A stretch of 64,000 nt of DNA from Pseudomonas laurylsulfativorans. GTDB lineage: Bacteria > Pseudomonadota > Gammaproteobacteria > Pseudomonadales > Pseudomonadaceae. The translations under genes and the position numbers were made by a program. The number at the start of each line of letters is the position of its first letter. Within the stretch, counting starts at the first letter, position 1. Below, piece after piece: positions 25,986 through 35,387 of the stretch. A model generated the notes under the pieces. It worked only from the letters and a program-made list of their open reading frames with translations. It did not search any database and was not told where the DNA came from. The stretch covers positions 1-64,000 of the forward strand of contig NZ_MUJK01000005.1 of assembly GCF_002906155.1 (NCBI RefSeq), given 5' to 3'.

Positions 25986-27468
25986 GCGTAAAAAATCCCG
26001 CCTGGCCTTGATCAGCCTGGTCGCCGTTACCGTTATCGGTGGCGCCGCGTTCTATTTGTCGCGTTCTGGCGAAACCAATGCCAGTGAAGCCCTGGACAAG
26101 GCCAAGGCCAGCCAGAAACTGCAGTCGTTGACCGAACTCAACGGCAAGGCACCGGACCACCGCAAGCTGGACGTGCAAACCTGGAACACCGCCGAAGGCA
26201 CCAAGGTGCTGTTTGTCGAAGCCCATGAACTGCCGATGTTCGACATGCGCCTGATCTTCGCCGCCGGCAGCAGCCAGGACGGCACTGCACCGGGCCTGGC
26301 GCTGTTGACCAACGCCATGCTCAACGAGGGCGTGACCGGCAAGGACGTCGGTGCCATTGCCCGGGGCTTCGAAGGCCTGGGCGCCGATTTCGGCAACGGT
26401 GCTTACAAGGACATGGCAATCGCTTCACTGCGCAGCCTCAGTGCCAAGGACAAGCGCGAGCCGGCCCTGGAGCTGTTCGCCGAAGTCATTGGCAAGCCGA
26501 CTTTCCCTGCCGACTCGCTGGAGCGCATCAAGAACCAGATGCTCGCCGGTTTTGAATACCAGAAACAGAACCCCGGCAAACTGGCGAGCCTGGAACTGAT
26601 GAACCGACTGTACGGCGATCACCCGTACGCGCATTCCAGCGACGGCACGGCGAAAAGCGTACCGACGATCACCGCGGCACAACTGCGCACGTTCCACGAG
26701 AAAGCCTATGCAGCCGGTAACGTGGTGATCGCACTGGTCGGTGACCTGTCCCGCGCAGAAGCAGAAGCCATTGCCGCGCAGGTTTCCAACGCCCTGCCCA
26801 AAGGCCCGGCCTTGCCGAAGATCGTGCAACCCGTCGAACCCAAGGCCAGCGTCGGCCATATCGATTTCCCATCCAAGCAAACCAACCTGATGCTCGCGCA
26901 ACTGGGTATCGACCGCGACGACCCGGACTACGCGGCATTGTCCATGGGTAACCAGATTCTCGGTGGCGGCGGCTTCGGCACCCGGTTGATGAGCGAAGTC
27001 CGCGAGAAACGTGGCCTGACTTACGGCGTGTATTCGGGTTTCACCCCGATGCAAGTGCGCGGCCCATTCATGATCAACCTGCAAACTCGCGCCGAGATGA
27101 GCGAAGGCACCCTGAAACTGGTGCAGGATGTACTGGCCGACTACCTTAAAACCGGTCCGACCGAAAAAGAACTCGACGACGCCAAGCGCGAATTGGCCGG
27201 CAGCTTCCCGCTGTCCACCGCGAGCAACGCCGATATCGTCGGCCAACTGGGCGCCATCGGTTTCTATAACCTGCCGTTGAGTCACCTGGAAGACTTCATG
27301 CAACAGTCCCAGAACTTGACCGTCGAGCAGGTCAAAGCTGCCATGAACAAGCACCTGAGCACGGATAAAATGGTCATCGTCAGCGCTGGCCCGACCGTGC
27401 CGCAAAAGCCGTTACCGGCCCCTACTGATAAACCTTCCGAGCAACCGCTCGGGGTTCCGGAGCATTAA
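25978..27468 (+). CDS. M16 family protein, partner subunit without zinc motif
   Basis: 496 residues from the ATG at 25978 (MSERKKSRLALISL), with a signal anchor or signal peptide (about 8-27). Where the active subunit has HALEH this one has LALLTN (about 107-112), so it is not a zinc protease on its own. It keeps the REKRGLTYGVYSGF segment typical of the substrate-binding Arg/Tyr pair of M16 partners. The gene overlaps its neighbours (8 bases before, ATG shared with the stop of this gene after), consistent with a joint complex. Confidence 0.92.
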   Translation: MSERKKSRLALISLVAVTVIGGAAFYLSRSGETNASEALDKAKASQKLQSLTELNGKAPDHRKLDVQTWNTAEGTKVLFVEAHELPMFDMRLIFAAGSSQDGTAPGLALLTNAMLNEGVTGKDVGAIARGFEGLGADFGNGAYKDMAIASLRSLSAKDKREPALELFAEVIGKPTFPADSLERIKNQMLAGFEYQKQNPGKLASLELMNRLYGDHPYAHSSDGTAKSVPTITAAQLRTFHEKAYAAGNVVIALVGDLSRAEAEAIAAQVSNALPKGPALPKIVQPVEPKASVGHIDFPSKQTNLMLAQLGIDRDDPDYAALSMGNQILGGGGFGTRLMSEVREKRGLTYGVYSGFTPMQVRGPFMINLQTRAEMSEGTLKLVQDVLADYLKTGPTEKELDDAKRELAGSFPLSTASNADIVGQLGAIGFYNLPLSHLEDFMQQSQNLTVEQVKAAMNKHLSTDKMVIVSAGPTVPQKPLPAPTDKPSEQPLGVPEH

Positions 27469-28082
27469 TGGCTACTCATTCGAAAAAACCTGCCCGCAAC
27501 GTCCATAACGGCGTGAACCAGCTGCGCATCATCGGCGGCGAATGGCGCAGCCGGAAGCTGAGCTTTCCCGACGCTCCAGGCCTGCGCCCGACGCCGGACC
27601 GCGTGCGGGAAACCCTGTTCAACTGGCTCGCGCCTTACGTGCCGGGCGCCAAGGTGCTCGACCCCTTCACTGGCAGCGGCGCGCTATTCCTCGAAGCCCT
27701 GTCCCGTGGCGCAGCCATGGGCCAGGCGCTGGATGCCAGTAATATCGCGGTGTCCAGCCTGAAAGAGCACCTGGGTACACTGCGTTGCACCAACGGCCAG
27801 GTCCAGACCGCCGACGCCCTGCGCTACCTGGAAACCCAGACCGCAACGGCCTATGACCTGGTGTTCCTTGATCCGCCGTTCAACCAGAACCTGCTGCCTG
27901 CCGTTTGCAAGTTGCTCGAAGAACGCCAATGGCTGGCCGAAGATGCCTGGGTGTATACCGAAAGCGAATCCGCGCCTTCGACCCTGGGCCTGCCCGAGAA
28001 CTGGCGCCTGCACCGGGAGCAGAAATCCGGGCGTGTGTATTACTCGCTGTGGCAGCGCCTCACTGAAAAACTTGCTGAGTAA
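27468..28082 (+). CDS. rsmD: 16S rRNA (guanine-966-N2)-methyltransferase
   Basis: 204 residues. GGEWRSRKLSFPDAPGLRPTPDRVRETLFNWL, VLDPFTGSGALFLEALSRGA and the catalytic LVFLDPPF (NPPY-like motif) are diagnostic of RsmD. It methylates G966 of 16S rRNA in the 30S subunit. The start overlaps the stop of the M16 partner gene. Confidence 0.95.
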   Translation: MATHSKKPARNVHNGVNQLRIIGGEWRSRKLSFPDAPGLRPTPDRVRETLFNWLAPYVPGAKVLDPFTGSGALFLEALSRGAAMGQALDASNIAVSSLKEHLGTLRCTNGQVQTADALRYLETQTATAYDLVFLDPPFNQNLLPAVCKLLEERQWLAEDAWVYTESESAPSTLGLPENWRLHREQKSGRVYYSLWQRLTEKLAE

Positions 28083-28223
28083 AGCGTACAGGCAGGCCGG
28101 TGGCCTGCCTTGCACTCCGACAGTTTCTTAAAACGCAATACATCTGAAGTGGCTTGTTTCTCTCCTCCTGGCTCATCGTAACCGTGCGAAATGTCTCGCA
28201 TGGATGCAATGGATGATTAACGG

Positions 28224-29477
28224 ATGAACAAGCTAGTGACTGAACGAACGCCCAACCACACCCATGAGTTCACCCTCGACAATGGCCTGAGGGTCATTGT
28301 CCGCGAGGATCACAGAACCCCTCAGGTCGGAATCACACTGGTTTTTGCCGTAGGAACTGATGACGAGCGCCCCGAAGACTTCGGGGTCACAGATGTATTA
28401 CAAAATGCACTGACGCCTGACTATGACGACTTCATCAAAGAGACTGGAGCCATTCATCAAAACCTCGGCGGCTCAAAAGGGCTGAGAGACAGCTTACTGA
28501 TCGCCGCCGAACACCTGGAAAGTGCTCTCAAAATCCAGTCGACCTTCATGACGGACGAACTATCGGATGATTTGCTGCGCACCCATCTGGACGAGGAAAT
28601 TCTGCGCAACAAGGAAAATTCCTTGTTCATATCTGCAATTAGTTTCAGCCCGGAAATCGACGCACTGGTAAACACCGGCCACAGTTACTACAGGCCCCAC
28701 GACGCGATTGCCGCCAATCTTGAACGACTGACCTTTGAACACCTCAGAAACTGGCGCCAGAACCGGTATTGCCCCGCAAATGCCTGCCTGGTGATTGTCG
28801 GCGATGTCGAGATTGAGGAGGCAAGACGACTGGTCGAGCGACACTTTGGATCGGAGGACCAGCGCGCAGCTCCCTTCAGATCCTTGATAAAAGGACCATC
28901 TGGACCCGGTTACCGCCAGATAACGCAATGTCTGGAAACCGAATACCCGCTGATGCTCGTCATATTCAACACACCGGGGATGGAAAACGCCCCCGACCCG
29001 CAATCCGTCAGGGCACTGGAAATCCTGGATTCCCTGTTTGAGTCTTCTACACGCCTGAAGTCATTCGAGAATGACAACCGCTCTACAATTGTTGCGACCG
29101 CCTTTCGCCTCAGCCGAGCCAACAATCAATTCATCCTCGCGTTCCACTTCGAGGGTGATCCGCAGAAAGCCGAAGCCGATCTGTGGGCATTACTGGATGA
29201 CCTCAAGCGCGTGCCGTTCACACCCGAGGACATCGAGCCCGCCATCATTCAAGAAAGTACTACCCGACAGGCGCTCTACGACAACCCTCAAAGTCAGTCG
29301 AGTAGTATCGGCTATCTTGTGGGATCGGCTCAGCCATGGCAGTTGATCGATCTTGAGGTCGCGCAATTACGCAGTGTCACGGCGCAGGATATTCAGAACG
29401 CCGCCAACGCCTACTTCACTCGCGAGCGCGCAACCGTGGCACATGTGTTTCCCATTGAGAAAAAGACCCCGGCATAA
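28224..29477 (+). CDS. M16-like protein with a degenerate active site (paralogue of 24630-25985)
   Basis: 417 residues. Both ends mirror the active M16 protein upstream: HEFTLDNGLRVIVREDHR at residues 14-31 and YFTRERATVAHVFPIE at the C terminus. Yet all three residues of HxxEH are changed: H to D57, E to Q60 and H to N61 (motif D-V-L-Q-N). There is no signal peptide. It therefore looks like a duplicated M16 peptidase that lost its zinc and its export, while keeping an open frame of full length. GC content is a little lower than that of the neighbours. The function is unknown; a scaffold, inhibitor or binding role is possible. Confidence 0.85.
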   Translation: MNKLVTERTPNHTHEFTLDNGLRVIVREDHRTPQVGITLVFAVGTDDERPEDFGVTDVLQNALTPDYDDFIKETGAIHQNLGGSKGLRDSLLIAAEHLESALKIQSTFMTDELSDDLLRTHLDEEILRNKENSLFISAISFSPEIDALVNTGHSYYRPHDAIAANLERLTFEHLRNWRQNRYCPANACLVIVGDVEIEEARRLVERHFGSEDQRAAPFRSLIKGPSGPGYRQITQCLETEYPLMLVIFNTPGMENAPDPQSVRALEILDSLFESSTRLKSFENDNRSTIVATAFRLSRANNQFILAFHFEGDPQKAEADLWALLDDLKRVPFTPEDIEPAIIQESTTRQALYDNPQSQSSSIGYLVGSAQPWQLIDLEVAQLRSVTAQDIQNAANAYFTRERATVAHVFPIEKKTPA

Positions 29478-29513
29478 CGAAATCCCGGTGCAATCATCAG
29501 CCCCTGAAACCGG

Positions 29514-29538
29514 CCCCTGTGCGACCATTGCACAGGGG
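29514..29538 (+). terminator. Hairpin after the M16-like gene
   Basis: Perfect 9 bp stem CCCCTGTGC / GCACAGGGG with a 7-base loop, followed by CTTCTCTT. The T run is poor, so termination efficiency is uncertain. Confidence 0.55.
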
Positions 29539-29609
29539 CTTCTCTTGCCGGTCGCGAACCCTCGTGGTTTATGGCAAGTTAGCAACTTGCGGCGAGCACG
29601 ACACGCCCC

Positions 29610-30674
29610 ATGAGTTCCTCTGCATTTCGCAAGCAGCGGTCTGCAATTGAACAGAATGTCTCACTACAAGCCGCGCCCCAATTCCCCATGAAAACCTTCA
29701 CCCCCGCCTTCGGCATTGGCAACCCGCACTTGCAAACCTTGTGGGGACCGCTGTGGCGTAAAACCGTGCACATTGGCCGTGAACGCGAACGCCTGTGGCT
29801 TGAAGATGGCGATTTCCTCGATCTGGACTGGCATGGCCCGCACAGTGCCGAAGCGCCTTTAGTGTTGGTACTGCACGGGCTTACCGGGTCGTCGAATTCG
29901 CCGTATGTCGCGGGCATGCAAAAAACCCTGGGTGACCGGGGCTGGGCCAGTGTTGCGCTGAACTGGCGCGGCTGTTCGGGCGAACCCAACCTGTTGCCGC
30001 GCAGCTACCATTCCGGCGCCAGCGAAGACCTGGCCGAAACCATCAGGCACTTGCGGGCCAAGCGCCCTCTCGCACCGCTGTATGCCGTCGGCTACTCGCT
30101 GGGCGGCAATGTGCTGCTCAAGCATTTGGGCGAAACCGGCAGCGACAGCGGCGTGACGGGGGCCGTGGCGGTGTCGGTGCCGTTTCGTCTGGACCAGTGT
30201 GCCGACCGCATCGGCCAGGGTTTCTCCAGGGTTTACCAGGCACACTTCATGCGTGAGATGGTCGCCTACATCAAGAACAAACAGCGACAGTTCCAGCACG
30301 ACGGACGCGAGGATGGCCTGGCAGCCCTGGCGGCGCTCGGATCACTGGAAAACATGCGTACGTTTTGGGATTTCGACGGTCGCGTCACCGCACCACTGCA
30401 CGGCTTCGCCGATGCCGAGGATTACTATCGCCGCGCCTCCAGCCGCTATTTCCTTGGCGAAATTCGTACGCCGACCTTGATGATTCAGGCCGCCGACGAC
30501 CCCTTCGTCTTCCCCCACAGCCTGCCGCACGTCGATGAGTTGTCCGCTTGCACGCAATTCGAACTGCAAGCCAAGGGCGGGCATGTCGGCTTCGTTGACG
30601 GCACGCTCAGGCAACCGGGTTACTACCTGGAGCGACGCATCCCCGAGTGGCTGGCCGCCGTAGGGCGTGTTTGA
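29610..30674 (+). CDS. YheT-type alpha/beta hydrolase
   Basis: 354 residues with the first ATG; the conserved part begins at the ATG at 29688 (MKTFTPAFGIGNPHLQTLWG), giving 328 residues, and neither start has a clear ribosome site. Motifs: LVLHGLTGSSNSPY (oxyanion region), nucleophile Ser in AVGYSLGGNVLL, Asp in AADDPFVFP and His in KGGHVGFVDG. The family (UPF0017) has esterase-like members without a settled substrate. The AraC-type gene follows after 3 bp. Confidence 0.9.
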   Translation: MSSSAFRKQRSAIEQNVSLQAAPQFPMKTFTPAFGIGNPHLQTLWGPLWRKTVHIGRERERLWLEDGDFLDLDWHGPHSAEAPLVLVLHGLTGSSNSPYVAGMQKTLGDRGWASVALNWRGCSGEPNLLPRSYHSGASEDLAETIRHLRAKRPLAPLYAVGYSLGGNVLLKHLGETGSDSGVTGAVAVSVPFRLDQCADRIGQGFSRVYQAHFMREMVAYIKNKQRQFQHDGREDGLAALAALGSLENMRTFWDFDGRVTAPLHGFADAEDYYRRASSRYFLGEIRTPTLMIQAADDPFVFPHSLPHVDELSACTQFELQAKGGHVGFVDGTLRQPGYYLERRIPEWLAAVGRV

Positions 30675-30677
30675 GTC

Positions 30678-31517
30678 ATGGACGCAGATCAAGGCGAGTC
30701 GATCCACTTCTGGCAAACCCCGCCACTGGCCGGGGTCGAATTGTTGTCCGCCCGCTACATCGATCACCGCTTCGCCCCGCATGTGCACGACGGCTATGTG
30801 ATCGGCATGATCATGGCCGGCGCCCAGCGCTATCGCTATCGCGGTGCCGAACACCTGGCGGGCAGCGGCACGCTGGTGCTGATCAACCCCGATGAACTGC
30901 ACACCGGCCACAAAGGCACCGAGGATGGCTGGCTGTACCGGGCGTTTTATCCCGACAGCGGGCAGATCACCTCGCTGCTGGCCGAACTCGAACTGCCGAC
31001 CCATCACCTGCCGGCCTTCGGTGCCACGCTATATCGCGATCAGGATCTGGTAAACGGCTTCTGCCAACTCCATCGCTTGCTGGAAAGTCCCGCCACCGCA
31101 TTGCAGCAACAAACGGTCTGGCGCGAACTGGTGCTGTCGCTGCTGCAGCGTCATGCGGCGGTGCCCGATGCCGATAGACCCGGCAAGGAACACCGGGCCG
31201 TGAGCCTGGCCAAGGAATTGCTGCACGCACAACTGGCGGCACCGCCCTCACTGGAGGCGCTGGCGGCGGCGGTCAATCTCTCGCCATTCCATTTCGCCCG
31301 GGTGTTCCGCCGGGCCACCGGCATGCCGCCGCACACCTGGCTGATGCAACAGCGCATCGCCCGGGCGCGGGCGTTGCTGCAAAGTGGTTGTCTGCCGCTG
31401 GAAGTCGCGATGCAACTGGGGTTTGCCGACCAGAGCCATCTGAGCCGGCAGTTCAAGCAGGTGTATGGGGTTGGACCGGGGGCGTATCGCAGCGCAAAAC
31501 GGGGACTAGAGGCTTAA
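30678..31517 (+). CDS. AraC family transcriptional regulator
   Basis: 279 residues. An N-terminal cupin-like sensor domain (HDGYVIGMIMAGAQRYRYRG) and a C-terminal pair of HTH motifs: LEALAAAVNLSPFHFARVFRRATGMPPH and PLEVAMQLGFADQSHLSRQFKQVYG. It is coupled to the YheT-type hydrolase gene, but its target is unknown. Confidence 0.92.
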   Translation: MDADQGESIHFWQTPPLAGVELLSARYIDHRFAPHVHDGYVIGMIMAGAQRYRYRGAEHLAGSGTLVLINPDELHTGHKGTEDGWLYRAFYPDSGQITSLLAELELPTHHLPAFGATLYRDQDLVNGFCQLHRLLESPATALQQQTVWRELVLSLLQRHAAVPDADRPGKEHRAVSLAKELLHAQLAAPPSLEALAAAVNLSPFHFARVFRRATGMPPHTWLMQQRIARARALLQSGCLPLEVAMQLGFADQSHLSRQFKQVYGVGPGAYRSAKRGLEA

Positions 31518-31541
31518 CCAGATCTCACAAACACCATCCAT

Positions 31542-31575
31542 CCCTGTGGGAGCGAGCAAGCTCGCTCCCACAGGG
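31542..31575. repeat. Perfect REP hairpin at the end of the AraC gene
   Basis: CCCTGTGGGAGCGAG, loop CAAG, then the exact reverse complement (15 bp stem), followed by TTTTGGG. It is a REP core in palindromic form and may serve as a terminator between two convergent genes. Confidence 0.85.
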
Positions 31576-31586
31576 TTTTGGGATGT

Positions 31587-32441
31587 TTATTCGCCCGTGG
31601 CGACGCCCCGCGCAGGCTCGTTGATCCACTCACTCCAGGACCCGGCATACAACGAACCCAACGGATAACCGGCCAGGCACAACGCAAACAGGTTGTGGCA
31701 CGCCGTCACACCGGAACCGCAGTACGCCACCAGATCATTCGGCGAACGATCGCCCAGTTTCGCGGCAAAACGCTGCTTGAGCTGATCGGCCGGCAGGAAG
31801 CGACCGTCACCACCCAGGTTGTCAGTAAACGCCGCACACTGGGCACCGGGAATGTGCCCGGCCACTGGGTCGATCGGCTCCACTTCGCCCTTGAAACGCG
31901 GCATTGCGCGGGCATCGAGCAGGGTCAGTTCCGGCCGGGAGAGGCGCTTTTGCAATTGCTCGGCACTGATCAGCAACGCCGTGTCAGGTTTGCCGGTGAA
32001 GGAACCACGGGAGATCGCCGGCGCATCCAGACTCAAAGGCAAACCGGCCGCGTGCCAGGCCTTGAGACCGCCATCGAGAATGAATACACCGTCACGCTTG
32101 CCTAGCCAGGCCAGCATCCACCAGGCCCTCGCCGCGTACGCACCCGGACCGTCATCGTACAAAACCACTTCGCTATCGGCGTCGATGCCCCAGGCTTGCA
32201 GGCGCTCGACCAACTGTGCCGGTTCGGGCAACGGATGGCGCCCGGTCACGCCCTTGACCACGGCGCCACTCAGGTCACGCTCAAGGTCGGCATAGCTCGA
32301 ACCGGCAATGTGCCCTTCGGCATAGCTGCGCTGACCGTAATCCGGGTCTTCGAGGGCAAAACGACAATCCAGAATCACCAGCCCCGGCTGGTCCTTTTTC
32401 AGGTCCAGTGCTTGCGGGCTGATCAGTTGCGCAATGGGCAT
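31587..32441 (-). CDS. sseA: 3-mercaptopyruvate sulfurtransferase
   Basis: 284 residues, two rhodanese domains. The active-site loop in the second is AYCGSGVTACHN with the persulfide Cys C241; CGSGVT is the mercaptopyruvate type rather than the thiosulfate (CRxGxR) type. The first domain begins VILDCRFALEDP and lacks the Cys. AGGAG precedes the start at 32441. Confidence 0.93.
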   Translation of the reverse strand: MPIAQLISPQALDLKKDQPGLVILDCRFALEDPDYGQRSYAEGHIAGSSYADLERDLSGAVVKGVTGRHPLPEPAQLVERLQAWGIDADSEVVLYDDGPGAYAARAWWMLAWLGKRDGVFILDGGLKAWHAAGLPLSLDAPAISRGSFTGKPDTALLISAEQLQKRLSRPELTLLDARAMPRFKGEVEPIDPVAGHIPGAQCAAFTDNLGGDGRFLPADQLKQRFAAKLGDRSPNDLVAYCGSGVTACHNLFALCLAGYPLGSLYAGSWSEWINEPARGVATGE

Positions 32442-32473
32442 AACGGGCTCCTGTGATTAAGTCGGACTTGATC

Positions 32474-33145
32474 CTACTGTACTTCTTCCAGTGCCTGGGC
32501 CAGGGGCACGTAAAACTCTTCGAACAAGGCGTTGACCGCATCGCGGGACTGATCCGTGACGAACCCCGCTTCCAGCACCAGAACCTGATAAACCCCGCGT
32601 TTAATGGCCTGTTCGCTCAAGTGACTGGAGTTCTCTCGCGTGGTGCACAGGAAGCGCACCCAGGACGTGAGAATGATCCAGGCATTGAGGGTCAGGGATT
32701 CGATCTGCACCTTGTCCATCTTCAAAATGCCGGCGGCGACGAAACCTTCGTAGATCGCCCCACCCTGGATCAGGCAACGCTGGGAAAAGCGTCGATAGCG
32801 GTCGGCCAGCTCGGGATCGCTGTCGAGCAAATGTTCGAGATCGCGATGCAAAAACCGATAGCGCCACATCGCCGACAGCAGTTCCTTGAGGTAGAAGCGT
32901 TTGTCTTCGACCGTGGCGGCACGGCCCTGGGGCGGGCGCAGGAAGCTGTCCACCAGGCTTTCATACTCGCTGAACAACACGGCGATGATCGCCTGCTTGT
33001 TAGGGAAGTGGTAGTACAGGTTGCCCGGGGAAATTTCCATATGGGCAGCAATGTGGTTGGTGCTGATGCTGCGCTCGCCCTGTTGATTGAACAGCTCCAG
33101 GCTGTTCTGCACGATGCGCTCGCTGGTTTTGATCCGTGGGGCCAT
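32474..33145 (-). CDS. TetR family transcriptional regulator
   Basis: 223 residues. N-terminal HTH with the TetR pattern: IVQNSLELFNQQGERSISTN, HIAAHMEISPGNLYYHFPNK. The remainder is a helical ligand domain of a type often linked to fatty or aromatic aldehyde use. It is divergent from the coniferyl aldehyde dehydrogenase gene, across a spacer that holds an inverted repeat, so it is the likely repressor of that gene. Confidence 0.92.
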   Translation of the reverse strand: MAPRIKTSERIVQNSLELFNQQGERSISTNHIAAHMEISPGNLYYHFPNKQAIIAVLFSEYESLVDSFLRPPQGRAATVEDKRFYLKELLSAMWRYRFLHRDLEHLLDSDPELADRYRRFSQRCLIQGGAIYEGFVAAGILKMDKVQIESLTLNAWIILTSWVRFLCTTRENSSHLSEQAIKRGVYQVLVLEAGFVTDQSRDAVNALFEEFYVPLAQALEEVQ

Positions 33146-33234
33146 GGCTTGAGCTTTAATTCAGAGTGCGTTGATGGGCATCTTAGATCTATCCGCGAGC
33201 GGATAAAACAAAGCTGTTCCAGGATGTCATTTGA

Positions 33235-33260
33235 CTTTCTAGAGCATAGACTCTAAAAAG
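33235..33260. promoter_or_regulatory. Inverted repeat, candidate TetR operator
   Basis: CTTTCTAGAG, six-base spacer CATAGA, then CTCTAAAAAG: two 10 bp arms with 9 of 10 matching. It lies 31 bp before the aldehyde dehydrogenase ATG, where a bound repressor would block it. TetR binding is inference. Confidence 0.5.
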
Positions 33261-33290
33261 TGCTTCATTACAATAAATCCGGAGCCGACC

Positions 33291-34721
33291 ATGACTGCTG
33301 AAATTTCCTACCTGCAGAACCTACAGCAGCCGCTGGAAGAGCTTCAGGCCTTGTTCGATGCCCAGCGTGCCGCGTATGCCGCCAACCCGATGCCACCCGC
33401 CGCGCAGCGTCAGCAATGGCTCAAGGCGCTAAAGGATTTATTGAACAATGAACGCCAGGCCCTGATCGATGCGATCAGCCAGGACTTCAGTCATCGCAGC
33501 GCCGATGAAACCCTGCTCGCCGAACTGATGCCCAGCCTGCACGGTATCCATTACGCCAGCAAACACCTCAAGGGCTGGATGCGAGCCTCGCGTCGCAAGG
33601 TTGGCGCCGCTTTCCAGCCCGCCTCTGCCAAAGTCGTTTACCAACCGCTGGGCGTGGTCGGGGTCATCGTGCCGTGGAACTACCCTCTCTACCTGGCCAT
33701 CGGTCCGCTGGTCGGTGCGCTGTCGGCGGGCAATCGGGTGATGCTCAAGCTCAGTGAGTCGACTCCCGCGACCGGTCTGCTGATGAAGCAACTGTTGGCG
33801 CGTATCTTCCCCGAAGACCTGGTTTGCGTGGTGCTGGGCGAGGCCGATATCGGCGTGGCCTTCTCGCGGCTGCCGTTCGATCACCTGCTGTTCACCGGCG
33901 CCACCAGCATCGGCAAACACGTGATGCGCGCCGCCGCGGAGAATTTGACTCCAGTGACCCTGGAACTGGGCGGCAAATCCCCCGCCATCGTGTCCCAGGA
34001 TGTACCGCTCAAGGACGCCGCCGAACGCATTGCCTTCGGCAAGACCCTGAACGCCGGCCAGACCTGCGTGGCCCCGGATTATGTGCTGGTGCCGGAGGAT
34101 CGCGTCGGTGGTTTCGTCGAAGCCTATCGCACCGCCGTCCGCAGTTTTTATCCGACACTCGCCGACAACCCGGACTACACCGCGATCATCAACGAGCGCC
34201 AACTGGCGCGCCTCAACGGCTACGTCAGCGATGCCACCAGCAAGGGTGCGTTGCTGATGCCGCTGTTCGACCAGGGTCAGGGCCGCCGCATGAGCCATAG
34301 CCTGCTGCTCAATGTCACTGACGACATGACAGTGATGCAGGACGAGATCTTCGGGCCACTGCTGCCGATCGTGCCGTACAAGGATCTGGATCAGGCGTTT
34401 GCCTACATCAACCAGCGCCCTCGCCCACTGGCCCTGTATTACTTCGGCTACGACAAGCGCGAACAACAACGCGTGCTGCACGAAACCCATTCCGGTGGCG
34501 TGTGCCTGAACGACACCCTCCTGCACGTCGCCCAGGACGACATGCCGTTCGGCGGCATCGGTGCCTCGGGCATGGGCCATTACCATGGCCATGAAGGCTT
34601 CCTGACCTTCAGCAAGGCCAAGGGCGTGCTGATCAAACAGCGGTTCAACGCGGCGAAACTGATCTACCCGCCGTACGGCAAATCCATACAGAAGCTGATC
34701 CAGAAGCTGTTCATCCGCTAA
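33291..34721 (+). CDS. calB: Coniferyl aldehyde dehydrogenase
   Basis: 476 residues, ALDH class. The catalytic Cys is in NAGQTCVAPDYV and the Glu in TLELGGKSPAIVS; GVVGVIVPWNYPLYLAIGPL marks the cofactor region. Homologues oxidise coniferyl aldehyde to ferulate, but some close relatives act on aliphatic aldehydes, so the substrate is uncertain. The Tat-type lipoprotein and GMC oxidoreductase genes follow on the same strand, which suggests an alcohol-to-acid route. Confidence 0.88.
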   Translation: MTAEISYLQNLQQPLEELQALFDAQRAAYAANPMPPAAQRQQWLKALKDLLNNERQALIDAISQDFSHRSADETLLAELMPSLHGIHYASKHLKGWMRASRRKVGAAFQPASAKVVYQPLGVVGVIVPWNYPLYLAIGPLVGALSAGNRVMLKLSESTPATGLLMKQLLARIFPEDLVCVVLGEADIGVAFSRLPFDHLLFTGATSIGKHVMRAAAENLTPVTLELGGKSPAIVSQDVPLKDAAERIAFGKTLNAGQTCVAPDYVLVPEDRVGGFVEAYRTAVRSFYPTLADNPDYTAIINERQLARLNGYVSDATSKGALLMPLFDQGQGRRMSHSLLLNVTDDMTVMQDEIFGPLLPIVPYKDLDQAFAYINQRPRPLALYYFGYDKREQQRVLHETHSGGVCLNDTLLHVAQDDMPFGGIGASGMGHYHGHEGFLTFSKAKGVLIKQRFNAAKLIYPPYGKSIQKLIQKLFIR

Positions 34722-34749
34722 CGATCATCACCGTCGGGTAATAACAATA

Positions 34750-35295
34750 ATGAACCCCAGCCTGTCCGATTCACCCGCGCTGTCACGGCGCGGGCTGCTT
34801 AAATTCAGCCTCGGCGCCAGCGCCTTTCTCGCCACCGCCGGATTGGGCGCCAGCCTCAGCGGCTGTTCACCGAGTGCGCCGGCCAGTGGTTTCGTCACGC
34901 TGCGCAGCGGCGATCTGCCGTTTCTACGGGCCTTGATTCCGGTCATGCTCGAGGGTGCGGCGCCCTCTGAACGGATGCCCGAGGCGGTCGAAGGCACACT
35001 GAAAAGCCTGGACTACAACCTCGCCCACCTGTCACCGGAAATGCTCAAGCTGACCCGGCAACTGTTCGATGTGCTGGGTATGGCCGTGACTCGCGGACCG
35101 TTGACCGGAATCTGGGGCAGTTGGGAAAACGCCAGCGCCGACGATATTCGGCGCTTTCTCGATCGATGGGAAAACAGCTCGTTGAGCCTGTTGCGCATGG
35201 GCCACAGTTCATTGCTGCAACTGGTGATGATGGCCTGGTACGGCCGCAAGGAATCATGGGCGCATTGTGGGTATCCCGGGCCGCCCACTGTTTAA
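34750..35295 (+). CDS. Twin-arginine signal protein, probable small subunit of the GMC oxidoreductase
   Basis: 181 residues. The N terminus shows a Tat motif S-R-R-G-L-L-K (13-19), a hydrophobic core and a lipobox-like L-S-G-C (about 37-40), so it may be an exported lipoprotein. The rest (FVTLRSGDLPFLRALIPVMLEG onwards) resembles the small-subunit family of gluconate 2-dehydrogenase-type enzymes, which help the export of a cofactor-loaded large subunit. It lies 93 bp before the GMC gene. Confidence 0.75.
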   Translation: MNPSLSDSPALSRRGLLKFSLGASAFLATAGLGASLSGCSPSAPASGFVTLRSGDLPFLRALIPVMLEGAAPSERMPEAVEGTLKSLDYNLAHLSPEMLKLTRQLFDVLGMAVTRGPLTGIWGSWENASADDIRRFLDRWENSSLSLLRMGHSSLLQLVMMAWYGRKESWAHCGYPGPPTV

Positions 35296-35308
35296 AACTC
35301 TGCACAAA

Positions 35309-35339
35309 ACCTGTGGGAGCGTGGCTTGCCCGCGATGGC
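35309..35339. repeat. Single REP element
   Basis: TGTGGGAGCGTGGCTTGCCC then GCGATGGC, in the spacer between the Tat protein gene and the GMC oxidoreductase gene. No inverted partner is seen close by. Confidence 0.75.
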
Positions 35340-35387
35340 GTCAGTTGCCTCACCACTGCATCCAAAATAATAAAGAGAACCTGAAAG

